Shown piece after piece: positions 6,944-16,061 of a stretch of 64,000 nucleotides of DNA. Position 1 is the first letter of the stretch; each line of letters opens with the position of its first letter. The notes beneath the pieces were generated by a model. That model was given only the letters and a program-made list of their open reading frames with translations, made no database searches and was not told the origin of the DNA. Origin of the DNA: Chryseobacterium cupriresistens (GTDB taxonomy: Bacteria > Bacteroidota > Bacteroidia > Flavobacteriales > Weeksellaceae); the NCBI RefSeq assembly GCF_046614675.1, contig NZ_JBKKJT010000002.1, positions 372,001 through 436,000 of the forward strand, in the 5' to 3' direction. The position numbers and the translations under genes are program-made.

Positions 6944-7237
6944 GCCGTATATTTGTTAGAATTAATAATAATTGATAATGACAGCAACAATTTTTTTATC
7001 TGCAGAACACCGCCGGTCAGGATTGCTGCTGTCTTTACTTTATCTTCATACAGATTCTTTTCTGAAAAGTTCCAAGGACTTCATTATCTAAGCCCTGTCA
7101 GGATCCAAGGCAGGGACTCATTTAGAACTTTATGTATTGTTTTTTGCAGTTTTCTATAGAAGAAGGCTGTTGTACGCCTGGCTTCTACATTGGATCGTCA
7201 GAGAACAACTGTATTTTAAATTAAAAAATTGAAGAAA
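6944..7237. other. Gap with possible decayed frame
   Basis: A plus-strand frame from ATG 6978 runs 37 codons, meets a stop, then continues open for over 40 codons (KAGTHLELYVLFF and onward) to just before the next gene. It could be a decayed small gene or chance. No domain, RNA or repeat is recognised. Confidence 0.2.
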
Positions 7238-7618
7238 ATGTCTAATCATATTATTGTAACCACCGGAATTTATGATGCCATAAAAGATACACTGAGAAGA
7301 AAAAAAGTAAGCATCGAAGAAGAAAAAAGATTGACCGAAGAGCTCAGAAAAGCAAAACAGGTCCTGAGAAGAGATCTTCCTGCTGATATTGTCACAGTTG
7401 ATAGAAAAGTAACATTAAAAGACCATACCCTTGGTTTTGAACATGAATACATTTTCGTACCCTCCACAAAACAAAAGCTTAAAAAGAACAAACACTCCAT
7501 TCTGTCTGATATTGCTCTTGCAGTAGTAGGGTATAAGGTAGGAGATGTTATCAGCTGGCCTTTCAGAGACGGAGAAAGAAAAATCGAAATTCTGAAAGTG
7601 GAAACCTGGGAAGGATAA
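7238..7618 (+). CDS. GreA/GreB-fold protein (Rnk-like)
   Basis: The protein has 126 residues from ATG 7238. A short helical N-terminus (about 15-50, EEEKRLTEELRKAKQVLRRD) precedes the GreA/GreB C-terminal FKBP-like domain: DIVTVDRKVTLKDHTLGFEHEYIFV, then IALAVVGYKVGDVISWPF. The last motif matches the PLGxALLGKxxGD region of Gre and Rnk proteins. It is too short for a complete Gre factor with a long coiled coil, so a Rnk-type RNA polymerase-binding protein is more likely. Transcription-related function is inferred from the fold. Confidence 0.7.
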   Translation: MSNHIIVTTGIYDAIKDTLRRKKVSIEEEKRLTEELRKAKQVLRRDLPADIVTVDRKVTLKDHTLGFEHEYIFVPSTKQKLKKNKHSILSDIALAVVGYKVGDVISWPFRDGERKIEILKVETWEG

Positions 7619-7653
7619 ATCTTTGATGAATAATATTAAGTTGATTGTTAATG

Positions 7654-7684
7654 AAAGCGTGGCTCATTTGGGTCGCGCTTTTTT
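7654..7684 (+). terminator. Likely terminator of the Gre-fold gene
   Basis: AAAGCG (7654-7659) pairs with CGCTTT (7676-7681), followed by Ts. The stem is short and the loop long, so support is moderate. Confidence 0.45.
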
Positions 7685-7697
7685 ATAAATTTTTATT

Positions 7698-7946
7698 GTT
7701 GGAAAACGCAAAGTCGCAAATTTTTTGACATGGCTCCTACTTTAAGGGCGCAAGGATTTTATCTTCGATAAAATTTTATACTGTACAATTTATTTTTTAT
7801 CACATGCTGATTTTTCGGATAATATAAAATAAAAATCTGTGCAATTTGTGCAAAAATGATGCTTTCCCTTGCTGAAAATCTTCGATTTTCTTGGGCCTTA
7901 AAATATTCACAAAGTTTTAAAACCCTTTGCCCTTGCATTTTCCAAC
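7698..7946. repeat. Dispersed intergenic repeat A, copy 1
   Basis: The element begins GTTGGAAAACGCAAAG and ends with a related inverted sequence, TTGCATTTTCCAAC. Internal blocks GCGCAAGGATTTTATC, TCGATAAAATTTTATA and GCTGAAAATCTTCGATTTTC recur in copy 2 at 18961-19227. Minus-strand frames here are by-products of the repeat. Confidence 0.75.
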
Positions 7947-8057
7947 CTATACCTTCCCAATTTAACAAATGATAAAAAAAGACTCCTCTGTTATACTTTC
8001 TTCAAGTGCTTTCGCTGCATTCCGTTTTTAAGTTTTATCTTTGCAAAAATTAAAAAA

Positions 8058-9032
8058 ATGAGCAAACCGATAACTGAATTCATAGAAAAGTATTACCTGC
8101 ACTTCAACGCAGCTGCATTGGTGGATGCTTCTAAAGGATATGTTGCACATCTTAAAGATGGCGGAAAAATGATGATTACTTTGGCAGGAGCAATGTCTAC
8201 TGCTGAATTAGGGAAGATTCTTGCTGAAATGATCCGTCAGGGAAAAGTAGATTTTATCTCTTGTACAGGGGCTAACCTTGAAGAAGATTTAATGAACCTT
8301 GTAGCACACTCTCACTATGAAAGAGTTCCTCATTATAGAGATTTAACGGCTCAGGATGAGTGGGATCTTTTGGAAAGAGGTCTGAACAGAGTTACAGATA
8401 CTTGTATCCCTGAAGAAGAAGCTTTCAGAAGATTACAAAAACATATCGTAGAGATCTGGAAAGACGCTGAAGCTAAGGGAGAAAGATATTTCCCTCACGA
8501 ATTCATGTACAAAATGATCCTTTCAGGAGTATTGGAGCAGTATTATGAAATTCCTAGAGAAAACTCATGGATGATTGCTGCTGCAGAAGCTAATTTACCA
8601 ATCGTAGTTCCGGGATGGGAAGATTCTACAATGGGTAACATCTTCGCTTCTTACTGCATCAAAGGAGAGCTTAAGCCTACGACAATGAAATCTGGGATCG
8701 AATATATGACTTACCTTGCTGACTGGTATACTAAAAACTCAGGAGGAAAAGGAGTTGGATTCTTCCAGATTGGTGGAGGTATTGCAGGTGATTTCCCAAT
8801 TTGTGTAGTTCCGATGTTGTATCAGGATATGGAAATGCATGACATTCCTTTCTGGTCTTATTTCTGCCAGATTTCTGACTCTACTACCTCTTACGGTTCA
8901 TATTCTGGAGCAGTTCCAAATGAGAAGATCACTTGGGGTAAATTGGATATCACTACACCGAAATTTATCGTTGAAAGTGATGCGACTATCTGTGCGCCAT
9001 TGATGTTCTCTTATATCTTGGAAAACGCTTAA
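8058..9032 (+). CDS. Deoxyhypusine-synthase-like protein lacking the catalytic lysine
   Basis: The 324-residue protein matches the deoxyhypusine synthase family along its length: the NAD-binding segment ISCTGANLEEDL (67-78), GGG at 239-241 and TWGK at 292-295. In true deoxyhypusine synthase, GGGVVKHHI carries the lysine that forms the enzyme-imine intermediate. Here the aligned segment is GGGIAGDFP, so Gly244 replaces that lysine. Bacteria have no eIF5A; some bacterial homologues are linked to polyamine metabolism. Substrate and reaction are therefore unknown. It stands alone with a strong terminator downstream. Confidence 0.8.
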   Translation: MSKPITEFIEKYYLHFNAAALVDASKGYVAHLKDGGKMMITLAGAMSTAELGKILAEMIRQGKVDFISCTGANLEEDLMNLVAHSHYERVPHYRDLTAQDEWDLLERGLNRVTDTCIPEEEAFRRLQKHIVEIWKDAEAKGERYFPHEFMYKMILSGVLEQYYEIPRENSWMIAAAEANLPIVVPGWEDSTMGNIFASYCIKGELKPTTMKSGIEYMTYLADWYTKNSGGKGVGFFQIGGGIAGDFPICVVPMLYQDMEMHDIPFWSYFCQISDSTTSYGSYSGAVPNEKITWGKLDITTPKFIVESDATICAPLMFSYILENA

Positions 9033-9062
9033 GAAAAACATCTCACTGGAGATTATAATATC

Positions 9063-9094
9063 AGCGCTTCAATTGATTTGAAGCGCTTTTTGTT
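9063..9094 (+). terminator. Terminator of the DHS-like gene
   Basis: AGCGCTTCAA (9063-9072) and TTGAAGCGCT (9078-9087) form a perfect 10-bp stem followed by Ts. Confidence 0.85.
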
Positions 9095-9290
9095 TTAGGA
9101 TGTAAAAATAGAATTGTTTTGAAAACTAAAAATAATTTGAACCATTAAGATTATTTAAGTTTTAAAGGGCATTAAGAGAAATAGCTAAAGCTATTTTATT
9201 TATCCGCATGCTTTACTTTTCATCAAAGATGAAACTAATTATTCTTCCCATCTTCATTTTTCTTAATGGCTAAAAAATAGTATAAAGTAT

Positions 9291-9440
9291 TCCCACAGAT
9301 TACACGAATTGAACAGATTTTTACGATCTGCAAAATCTGCGGGAGATAAAACTATGTCGTATGAAATTTTATCGGAGATAAAATCCTCGCGCCTTACAAC
9401 ACATAGTATTAAAATAATTTTGCGCCTTTGCGTTTTCCCA
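9291..9440. repeat. Dispersed intergenic repeat A, partial inverted copy
   Basis: This shares GAAATTTTATCGGAGATAAA and the TCGCGCCTT block, in opposite orientation to copy 2, plus the TTTTGCGCCTTTGCGTTTTC end. The overlapping frames on both strands are repeat-derived. The flanking 9095-9290 holds nothing else I can support. Confidence 0.65.
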
Positions 9441-9493
9441 AAAATATACATAAACATTTGTGAAAATCTGCGCGATCTGCAGGAAAATAAAAA

Positions 9494-9640
9494 TCAATCC
9501 AAAGAATTCACCAGCACAAAATAACGATACGCCAGAATTCCCTTTTCTATCTTAGTAAGATGATTAGGATCTTTCTTACTCAACTTCGGAAGTATTTTTT
9601 TATTAATGGCATTCAACAGCCTGAAAAATGATTTTTTCAT
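9494..9640 (-). CDS. Conserved small basic flavobacterial protein
   Basis: From the internal ATG at 9640 the frame gives 48 residues: MKKSFFRLLNAINKKILPKL, then SKKDPNHLTKIEKGILAYRYFVLVNSLD. I recognise this as a flavobacterial small-protein type of about 50 aa, sometimes mislabelled SsrA-binding protein although it lacks the SmpB fold. Helical, basic N-terminus and an aromatic GILAYRYFVL segment are its features. An upstream start at 9685 would add 15 less typical residues. Function unknown; it lies divergent to the alkyltransferase-like gene 88 bp away. Confidence 0.6.
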   Translation of the reverse strand: MKKSFFRLLNAINKKILPKLSKKDPNHLTKIEKGILAYRYFVLVNSLD

Positions 9641-9728
9641 ATCTTTATCTTTTAATGAAACATCATTGAGATGAAAAGAGTTCAAAAATGATGCAAAAAG
9701 AGAACCGACTTAAAATAATCATTTTGAT

Positions 9729-10025
9729 ATGGACGAAATTTTCAAACAACAGGTATACGAAGTGGCAAGACTTATTCCCAAAGGAAGAGTATCTACTTAC
9801 GGCGCCATAGCAAAAGCTGTTGGTTATCCTAATCATTCCAGACATGTAGGAAAAGCGATGGGAGGATGTCCGAAAGATGTTCCTGCACACCGCGTGATTT
9901 CAAGCTCAGGAGTATTATCTGTCCCCGAATTTCAGCCAAAGCTGGAAGCAGAAGGAATCATTGTTGAAAACCTCAGAATAAAGAATTTCAAAAAACTGTT
10001 CTGGGATCCGTTGGAGGAATTGTAA
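9729..10025 (+). CDS. Alkyltransferase-like (ATL) protein, MGMT fold without active cysteine
   Basis: The 98-residue protein is the DNA-binding domain of O6-alkylguanine-DNA methyltransferases: IPKGRVSTYGAIAKAVGYP (16-34), then RHVGKAM in the place of the RAVGxA helix. The alkyl-acceptor motif PCHRV is PAHRV here (52-56, Ala53). Proteins with this change bind and flip O6-alkylguanine but cannot repair it; they flag lesions for nucleotide excision repair. Length is normal for ATL. The gene has its own short upstream region and no operon partner. Confidence 0.88.
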   Translation: MDEIFKQQVYEVARLIPKGRVSTYGAIAKAVGYPNHSRHVGKAMGGCPKDVPAHRVISSSGVLSVPEFQPKLEAEGIIVENLRIKNFKKLFWDPLEEL

Positions 10026-10031
10026 ATTTCA

Positions 10032-10157
10032 AAGAATTCTTTTAATGCAAAGTTTCTATTTATAAACTCTAATATTTTTAAGGGAGCAAAGAAGAAATCA
10101 ATTTCATTGATTCTTTCTAAGCAAACGTATCATTCATCATAAAGCTTCATCAGTGAC
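10032..10157 (-). repeat. Dispersed intergenic repeat B, copy 1
   Basis: The reverse complement matches 17578-17710 closely: TTTGCTTAG, then AATCAATGAAATTGATT (a near-palindromic core), then CTTTGCTCCCTTAAAAATATT. Both copies also extend into a CTTTGC(A/G)TTA block. No coding capacity is visible. Confidence 0.75.
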
Positions 10158-10243
10158 AAAGTCGCAACTCTTCGCTTCCTGAAATAAAACATAAGGATCA
10201 TCAATCCTTGGCGTTAAAAAAGCGCTCACCTCAAAAACCTCCG

Positions 10244-10282
10244 TAAAAAAATGTCACTCCATACATTAATATGAAGTGACAT
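10244..10282 (-). terminator. Terminator of the XRE gene
   Basis: ATGTCACT (10251-10258) pairs with AGTGACAT (10275-10282), with an inner CATA/TATG stem. An A-run at 10244-10250 becomes a U-tract on the minus strand. Confidence 0.7.
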
Positions 10283-10309
10283 CAATATTTTCTACAGTTT
10301 GAAACTGTA

Positions 10310-10705
10310 TTATTTTCTTCCTCTTGGGAGATCTTTTAGTTCTTCTTTCAGCTTTTCGTTCTCCTCTTTTAATAGAGCAATATAGTTTTGAAGGTTTTTA
10401 ATGATGTCGCCAGGGATATTATCATAATTATTTTGGTTACTGATAACTCCTGCAGATCTATCATTAAATACAGGATGATCATTATTAACAACTACTGTAG
10501 CTTCCTCTTCTTCATAAATGTCCTCAATGGGTACATCCAGAAAACGGGCAAGTTTATCCCACTCATCTTTTACGATCCTCACATCACCGCTTTCTTTTCT
10601 GCTGTAATTAGATACATCTGTTGCGATAAAATCAGCTACCTGTTGTTGAGTATAACCTTTTTGCTTTCTGATGAGACGTAATTTTTCTTTTTGCATGACC
10701 GACAT
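10310..10705 (-). CDS. XRE-family regulator with C-terminal coiled coil
   Basis: From the ATG at 10705 the protein has about 131 residues; starts at 10723 or 10696 are also possible. The HTH covers about the first 65 residues: KLRLIRKQKGYTQQQVADFI, then DVSNYSRKESGDVRI, then LARFLDVPIEDIYEEEEAT. A polar linker follows, then a coiled coil (NLQNYIALLKEENEKLKEEL) that would dimerise it. This architecture is common among Chryseobacterium regulators of unknown target. It is monocistronic with its own terminator. Confidence 0.8.
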   Translation of the reverse strand: MSVMQKEKLRLIRKQKGYTQQQVADFIATDVSNYSRKESGDVRIVKDEWDKLARFLDVPIEDIYEEEEATVVVNNDHPVFNDRSAGVISNQNNYDNIPGDIIKNLQNYIALLKEENEKLKEELKDLPRGRK

Positions 10706-10876
10706 TTTATACAAAAATGGCAAAAAAGGAGAAGCTATACAATAAAAAGTAGAAAAAAATAGGTGCTAAAGAATAAAATTAAAGATAAAATGAAACTAAA
10801 TTTAAAAACAGAAGGGTTATCTGATTTAATTGTTGAAAATTTTCTTTCAGAATAACTTCTGATAAGAGAAAGATTT

Positions 10877-10909
10877 AAACCTTACAGGTTTCTAAAAACT
10901 GTAAGGTTT
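10877..10909. repeat. Palindromic repeat C, copy 1
   Basis: AAACCTTACAG (10877-10887) and CTGTAAGGTTT (10899-10909) form a perfect 11-bp inverted repeat. A near-identical unit is at 34139-34171. Confidence 0.75.
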
Positions 10910-10980
10910 GGATTATCTATTTACAATTTATACTTTTTAAACAAAAAAGACTGCTTCAAAATGAAACAGTCTCTTGTAAA

Positions 10981-12876
10981 TTATTTTTCAAGCTGCTTAT
11001 AGCTTCTCTGTATAAAATCTGTCAGGTCTTTTCCTTTCAGTAAGTTTTGTGAAAGCTTGGCAAGATCAAGAGCATATTTGATTAAGCTTTCTTTTTCTTC
11101 AGCATTCTCAGTCTTTAAGATCTGGCTGGAAAGCTCACTGTTGGAGTTCACCACAAGATTATACATCTCCGGGAAACCTCCCATTCCGAACATACCGCCT
11201 CCGCCTGTAGCCTGCATTTCCTTCATTCTTCTCATGAATTCAGGCTGGGTAATCGTGAACGGAGCATCACTGCTGTCAAGATCTTCAAGCTGTACCGTAA
11301 ATTTAGAATCCTTTATCGCCTCTTCTACATTCTTTTTCAAAGATTCTTTTTCGGTTTCATTCAGTTTTGAAATTACCGGTTCATCTTTTTTGATAAGGTT
11401 ATTAACATGATCGGCATCTACTCTCGCAAATGAAATATTTTCTTTTGAAGTTTCCAGTTTCTGGATCACGTGTGAAATGATAGGAGAATCCAATAGCAGA
11501 ACTTCATATCCTTTATCTTTTGCAGACTGGATGTAGCTGTGCTGCTCATCAGCATTGGTAGCATACAGGATAACCAGTTTGTTGTCTTTATCAGTTTGTA
11601 TTGGCTTGATTTTCTCTACCAGTTCATCCCAAAGGAAATATTTACCGTCTGTTGTAGGATATAAAGTGAATTTGTCTGCTTTTTCAGCAAATTTTTCTTC
11701 TGTAATGATTCCGTATTCGATTACAACCTTGATATCATTCCATTTTTTTTCATAATCTTCACGGTTTTCGTTGATTAAAGAAGCCATTTTGTCGGCAACT
11801 TTTTTCGTGATATACGATGAAATTTTCTTTACAGCACCGTCTGCCTGAAGATAAGAACGGGACACGTTCAATGGGATATCCGGAGAATCAATTACACCTC
11901 TTAGCAACATCAGGAAGTCAGGAACAATCCCTTTTACTTCATCCGTTACAAATACCTGGTTTTGATATAACTGAATTTTATCTTTATCAATATTCAGATT
12001 ATTGCTCAATTTCGGGAAAAATAAAATTCCGGTAAGGTTGAAAGGATAATCAACATTCAGGTGGATGTTGAATAACGGTTCTTCAAACTGCATTGGGTAC
12101 AGTTCATGATAGAACTTCATATAATCCTCGTTGGTCAGTTCACTTGGAGCGATGGTCCATGCCGGAACCGGATTGTTGATGATATTGTCTACCTCTTCTG
12201 TTTCAGCTACGGCATCCTCAGGAGCATCTTCCGGTAAAGGAAGTGTATGTGTTTTTGTCCCGAATTTAATCGGAACAGGCATAAATTTGTTATACTTTAA
12301 TAGCAGTTCACGGATTTTTCCTTCTTCCAGAAACTCTACGGAATCTTCAGCAATATGGAGGATGATTTCCGTTCCTCTGTCTGTTTTATCAGTAGTTTCT
12401 TCAAGCGTGAATTCCGGGCTTCCGTCACAGATCCAACGTACTGCCGGCTCATCTTTATAAGATTTTGTAAGGATTTCCACCTTTTCAGCCACCATGAAAG
12501 CAGAGTAAAATCCAAGACCGAAATGTCCGATAATCCCGGAATCTTTTGCAGAATCCTTATATTTTTCCAAAAACTCTTCAGCGCCTGAAAAAGCAACCTG
12601 GTTGATATATTTTTCAACTTCTTCGCCGGTCATACCAATTCCCTGGTCGATGATGCGTAATGTTTTCTGGTCTTTATCAATTTTAACTTCAAGTTTTGGA
12701 TTTCCATATTCCACTTTTGCCTCACCAATGCTTGTCAGGTGTTTTAATTTTAAAGTAGCATCCGTTGCATTGGAGATCAATTCTCTCAAGAATATTTCGT
12801 GGTCACTGTAAAGAAATTTTTTAATAAGCGGGAAAATGTTTTCCACAGATACATTAATATTTCCTTTAGTCATCAT
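10981..12876 (-). CDS. htpG: Chaperone Hsp90 (HtpG)
   Basis: This 631-residue protein has the GHKL ATPase domain first: IFLRELISNATDATLKLKHL, RIIDQGIGMT and GHFGLGFYSAFMVAEKVEI. Middle and C-terminal dimerisation domains follow. Near residue 560 lies a Gly/Met loop (GGGGMFGMGGFPEMYN), as in Bacteroidota HtpG. It is an ATP-dependent cytosolic chaperone. The gene stands alone on the minus strand with a 149-bp divergent region before the S9 peptidase. Length is normal. Confidence 0.97.
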   Translation of the reverse strand: MMTKGNINVSVENIFPLIKKFLYSDHEIFLRELISNATDATLKLKHLTSIGEAKVEYGNPKLEVKIDKDQKTLRIIDQGIGMTGEEVEKYINQVAFSGAEEFLEKYKDSAKDSGIIGHFGLGFYSAFMVAEKVEILTKSYKDEPAVRWICDGSPEFTLEETTDKTDRGTEIILHIAEDSVEFLEEGKIRELLLKYNKFMPVPIKFGTKTHTLPLPEDAPEDAVAETEEVDNIINNPVPAWTIAPSELTNEDYMKFYHELYPMQFEEPLFNIHLNVDYPFNLTGILFFPKLSNNLNIDKDKIQLYQNQVFVTDEVKGIVPDFLMLLRGVIDSPDIPLNVSRSYLQADGAVKKISSYITKKVADKMASLINENREDYEKKWNDIKVVIEYGIITEEKFAEKADKFTLYPTTDGKYFLWDELVEKIKPIQTDKDNKLVILYATNADEQHSYIQSAKDKGYEVLLLDSPIISHVIQKLETSKENISFARVDADHVNNLIKKDEPVISKLNETEKESLKKNVEEAIKDSKFTVQLEDLDSSDAPFTITQPEFMRRMKEMQATGGGGMFGMGGFPEMYNLVVNSNSELSSQILKTENAEEKESLIKYALDLAKLSQNLLKGKDLTDFIQRSYKQLEK

Positions 12877-13025
12877 ATTTTAGATTTTTAATTTAAAATT
12901 CTTTCTCAAAAAAAATACCATGCAGGAGAAAGTGACAGAATGTCATTTTTTCAAACTGAAAAGATCTTGTTATATGGATTTGTCAAAGAAATGCCTTACT
13001 TTTAAATCTTAAAATATTTTTAAAA

Positions 13026-15920
13026 ATGAAGTTGAAATGTACAGTTTTTATGCTGCTCATCATGACCTTCTGGGTATATGGGCAGAAGAAGCCTTTAGAC
13101 CATTCTGTTTACGACAGCTGGCAAAATATCGGATCAAGAAAAATCTCAAATGATGGAAAGTGGATTGCCTATTCGGTAGATGCTCAGGAAGGAAATTCTG
13201 ACCTTTCTTTATATTCCGTTAAAAATAAGACAACAAAGAAGTTTGCAAGAGCGGCAAAAGTGGATTTTACCAATGATTCCAGGTTTGCTGTTTTTCAGAT
13301 CCGACCGCAGTATAAAGATATAAAAGCGGTAAAAGATAAAAAACTGAAGAAAAATAAATTAACAAAAGACAGCCTTGCCATTGTTGATTTTTTTAATGAT
13401 AAAACAGAGAAAATTCCGAATGTAAAATCATTTAAAATTCCCGAAAAAGCAGGTTCTTACGTTGCTTATCTTCTGGAAAATATAAAAGATAAATCTTCTG
13501 ATGATGCTTCCGACAAAGAAGACGGGGAAGAAAATAAAGAGGAAGAAAAAAATGTAAAACCATTACAGCTGGTGGTGAAAAACCTTTTGGATGGAAAAAG
13601 TACAACATATGATAATGTCATACGCTACGAGTTCAGTAAAAACGGGAAGCAGCTTGTTTTTGTAACCAAGAAGCCGGATGAAAAGAAAGATAAAAAAGAA
13701 GGAAAGGATTCAACAGATGAAAAATCTTCGGATAAAAAAGATACAGACAAGTCAAAACCCAAGAAATATGCATTGCAAACTGTGCAGGTAGTTGATCTGC
13801 AAAAAGGAACCGTCAATACAATTTCTGAAATGGAGGGAGACTTTTCACAATTGTCTTTTGACGAAGAAGGAAATCAGCTGGCTTATGTAGGAACTTCTTC
13901 TGCACAGAATGATCTGGTGAAGTTGTATCAGCTATATTACTTTAATTTTAAAGGAAACAAAAAAGCAATTGTTACCAATGAGAATGCACAGATGAAGAGA
14001 AACTGGGTAATTTCCGAAAACCGGTTGCCGCTGTTCAGTAAAAATGGGAAACAGTTGTATTTCGGTGTTGCTCCGAAGCCAATTGCAAAAGATACTGCCA
14101 TGATTGCAAATGATCATGCCGTTGTGGATATCTGGAATTATAAGGACGATTATCTGCAAACGGTACAGCTAAAAGAATTGAAAAATGATCTGAAAAAATC
14201 CTACGCTGCAGTTATGCAAACGGAAAAACCGGATTTCTTCACCAATATTGACGGAGAAGATTTGGATACTTTACGACTGGTGAACGAAGGAAATGCAGAA
14301 TTTGCGCTGGGAATTACCAGTATCAATAACCGGATTTCTTCACAATGGGAAGGGGCAACAAAGAAGACCTATTTTCTGATTGACAATAAAACAGGAGAGA
14401 GAACCGAAATTATTAAAAACCTCAATGGAGCAGCGGCTGTATCTCCGCTGGGAAAATTTGTTGTGATCTTTGACAGAGAAAAAGGGAAATGGCTGAGCTA
14501 TAATGTGAAGACAAAACAAACCCTGCCATTGAATACAGGTCTACCTGTTTCCTTCGTTGATGAAGAATTTGATATGCCGGATTTTCCAAATTCTTATGGT
14601 ATTGCATCCTGGACAGATAATGATGAATCTGTAATTATCAGAGACCGTTACGATCTTTGGGAATTTTTCCTGAACAGTTCAAAAAAGCCGAGAAATATGA
14701 CCAATGGATTCGGACGTAAGCATAAAATAACATTTGATACCTATGATCTGGATAAGGATAATAAAAGCTTAAACAGAAAATCAGTCATTTATTTATCCGC
14801 ATTTGATAATACATCCAAGGCCAACGGAATTTTTAAAACATCTGTTCAGTCAAACGCTGATCCGGTAAAGATTCAGATGGAAAATGTATGGGGATACAGA
14901 ACCCTTCAAAAAGCAAAAAAAGCTGAGGAATATATTCTGGTAAAAGAATCATACACGGATTCTCCCAATATTTTTGCAACATCAGATTTTTCAGAACAAC
15001 AAAAACTGAGCAATACCAATCCTCAGCAAAATCAATATAACTGGGGAACAAACGAATTGGTAAACTGGACAACACCAAAAGGAAATACTTCTACAGGAGT
15101 GTTATACAAACCGGAAAACTTTGATCCGAATAAAAAATATCCGATGATTGTCTATTTCTATGAAAAACTGTCAGACAATTTAAACCGTTATGTTGCACCA
15201 GCTCCAACGCCTTCAAGATTAAATATTTCTTATTTTGTGAGCAACGGATATCTGGTTTTCACACCTGATATTTCATATACAGATGGTTTCCCTGGAGAAT
15301 CTGCGATGGAATACATTAATTCCGGAGTTGAAAAGTTAAAGCAAAATGCATGGGTAGACGGTGCAAAAATAGGAATTCAGGGACAAAGCTGGGGAGGTTA
15401 TCAGGTTGCTTATCTTATTGCTCATACCAATATGTATGCAGCTGCATGGAGTGGGGCACCCGTTGTCAACATGACGTCTGCCTATGGAGGAATCCGATGG
15501 ACTTCAGGAATGAACAGGCAGTTTCAGTATGAGAAATCACAAAGCAGATTGGGGAAAAACTTGTGGGAAGCACCGGATCTTTATATTAAAAATTCACCGC
15601 TTTTTACTATTGATAAAGTACAGACTCCGGTGGTTATTATGAGTAATGATAAAGATGGAGCTGTGCCATGGTATCAGGGGATTGAAATGTTTACAGCATT
15701 ACGCCGCCTTGGAAAACCGGTATGGCTTCTGAATTATAATGGAGATGATCATAACCTTATGAAACGTCAGAACAGAAAAGATATTCAAATCCGCGAACAG
15801 CAGTTTTTTGATTATTATCTTAAAGGTGCTAAAGCTCCGGTCTGGATGACAAAAGGAATCCCGGCAACCCAAAAAGGAAAGGATTGGGGATTTGAACTGA
15901 CAGATGATAAACCTAATTAA
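13026..15920 (+). CDS. Secreted S9 family prolyl-oligopeptidase-type peptidase
   Basis: The 964-residue protein has a signal peptide (MKLKCTVFMLLIMTFWVYGQ), a long beta-propeller-like N-terminal region and a C-terminal alpha/beta hydrolase domain. The catalytic triad is visible: Ser788 in GQSWGGY, Asp877 in NDKDGAVPW and His909 in GDDHNLM. Two Lys/Glu/Asp-rich low-complexity inserts (about 160-180 and 215-245) are unusual and probably surface loops. The protein is likely periplasmic or outer-membrane associated and cleaves oligopeptides; specificity cannot be told. A very strong hairpin terminates it. Confidence 0.9.
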   Translation: MKLKCTVFMLLIMTFWVYGQKKPLDHSVYDSWQNIGSRKISNDGKWIAYSVDAQEGNSDLSLYSVKNKTTKKFARAAKVDFTNDSRFAVFQIRPQYKDIKAVKDKKLKKNKLTKDSLAIVDFFNDKTEKIPNVKSFKIPEKAGSYVAYLLENIKDKSSDDASDKEDGEENKEEEKNVKPLQLVVKNLLDGKSTTYDNVIRYEFSKNGKQLVFVTKKPDEKKDKKEGKDSTDEKSSDKKDTDKSKPKKYALQTVQVVDLQKGTVNTISEMEGDFSQLSFDEEGNQLAYVGTSSAQNDLVKLYQLYYFNFKGNKKAIVTNENAQMKRNWVISENRLPLFSKNGKQLYFGVAPKPIAKDTAMIANDHAVVDIWNYKDDYLQTVQLKELKNDLKKSYAAVMQTEKPDFFTNIDGEDLDTLRLVNEGNAEFALGITSINNRISSQWEGATKKTYFLIDNKTGERTEIIKNLNGAAAVSPLGKFVVIFDREKGKWLSYNVKTKQTLPLNTGLPVSFVDEEFDMPDFPNSYGIASWTDNDESVIIRDRYDLWEFFLNSSKKPRNMTNGFGRKHKITFDTYDLDKDNKSLNRKSVIYLSAFDNTSKANGIFKTSVQSNADPVKIQMENVWGYRTLQKAKKAEEYILVKESYTDSPNIFATSDFSEQQKLSNTNPQQNQYNWGTNELVNWTTPKGNTSTGVLYKPENFDPNKKYPMIVYFYEKLSDNLNRYVAPAPTPSRLNISYFVSNGYLVFTPDISYTDGFPGESAMEYINSGVEKLKQNAWVDGAKIGIQGQSWGGYQVAYLIAHTNMYAAAWSGAPVVNMTSAYGGIRWTSGMNRQFQYEKSQSRLGKNLWEAPDLYIKNSPLFTIDKVQTPVVIMSNDKDGAVPWYQGIEMFTALRRLGKPVWLLNYNGDDHNLMKRQNRKDIQIREQQFFDYYLKGAKAPVWMTKGIPATQKGKDWGFELTDDKPN

Positions 15921-15923
15921 CAG

Positions 15924-15958
15924 AATTCCGGCGGAGCCAAAGGCTCCGCCGGAATTTT
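15924..15958 (+). terminator. GC-rich terminator of the S9 peptidase gene
   Basis: AATTCCGGCGGAGCC (15924-15938) pairs with GGCTCCGCCGGAATT (15942-15956) around an AAA loop, then Ts. It is the strongest hairpin in the window. Confidence 0.92.
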
Positions 15959-16061
15959 TCATTATAAAAGCAATAAAGAGCACACTGACACAATGGCATT
16001 TTTTTTATGATGGGTCTGTTGAGCACTTTTATTATATTTACCGCCAATTATAAATAACAGT

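Noticed and set aside
7759..7968. Minus-strand 69-codon frame
   Set aside because: It is made of intergenic repeat A sequence.
9263..9524. Frames on both strands around 9.3-9.5 kb
   Set aside because: They overlap the partial repeat A copy and have no protein-like conservation.
10351..10381. Possible guide match TTTCGTTCTC inside the XRE gene
   Set aside because: Only 10 contiguous bases match the guide candidate, inside a coding region; likely chance.
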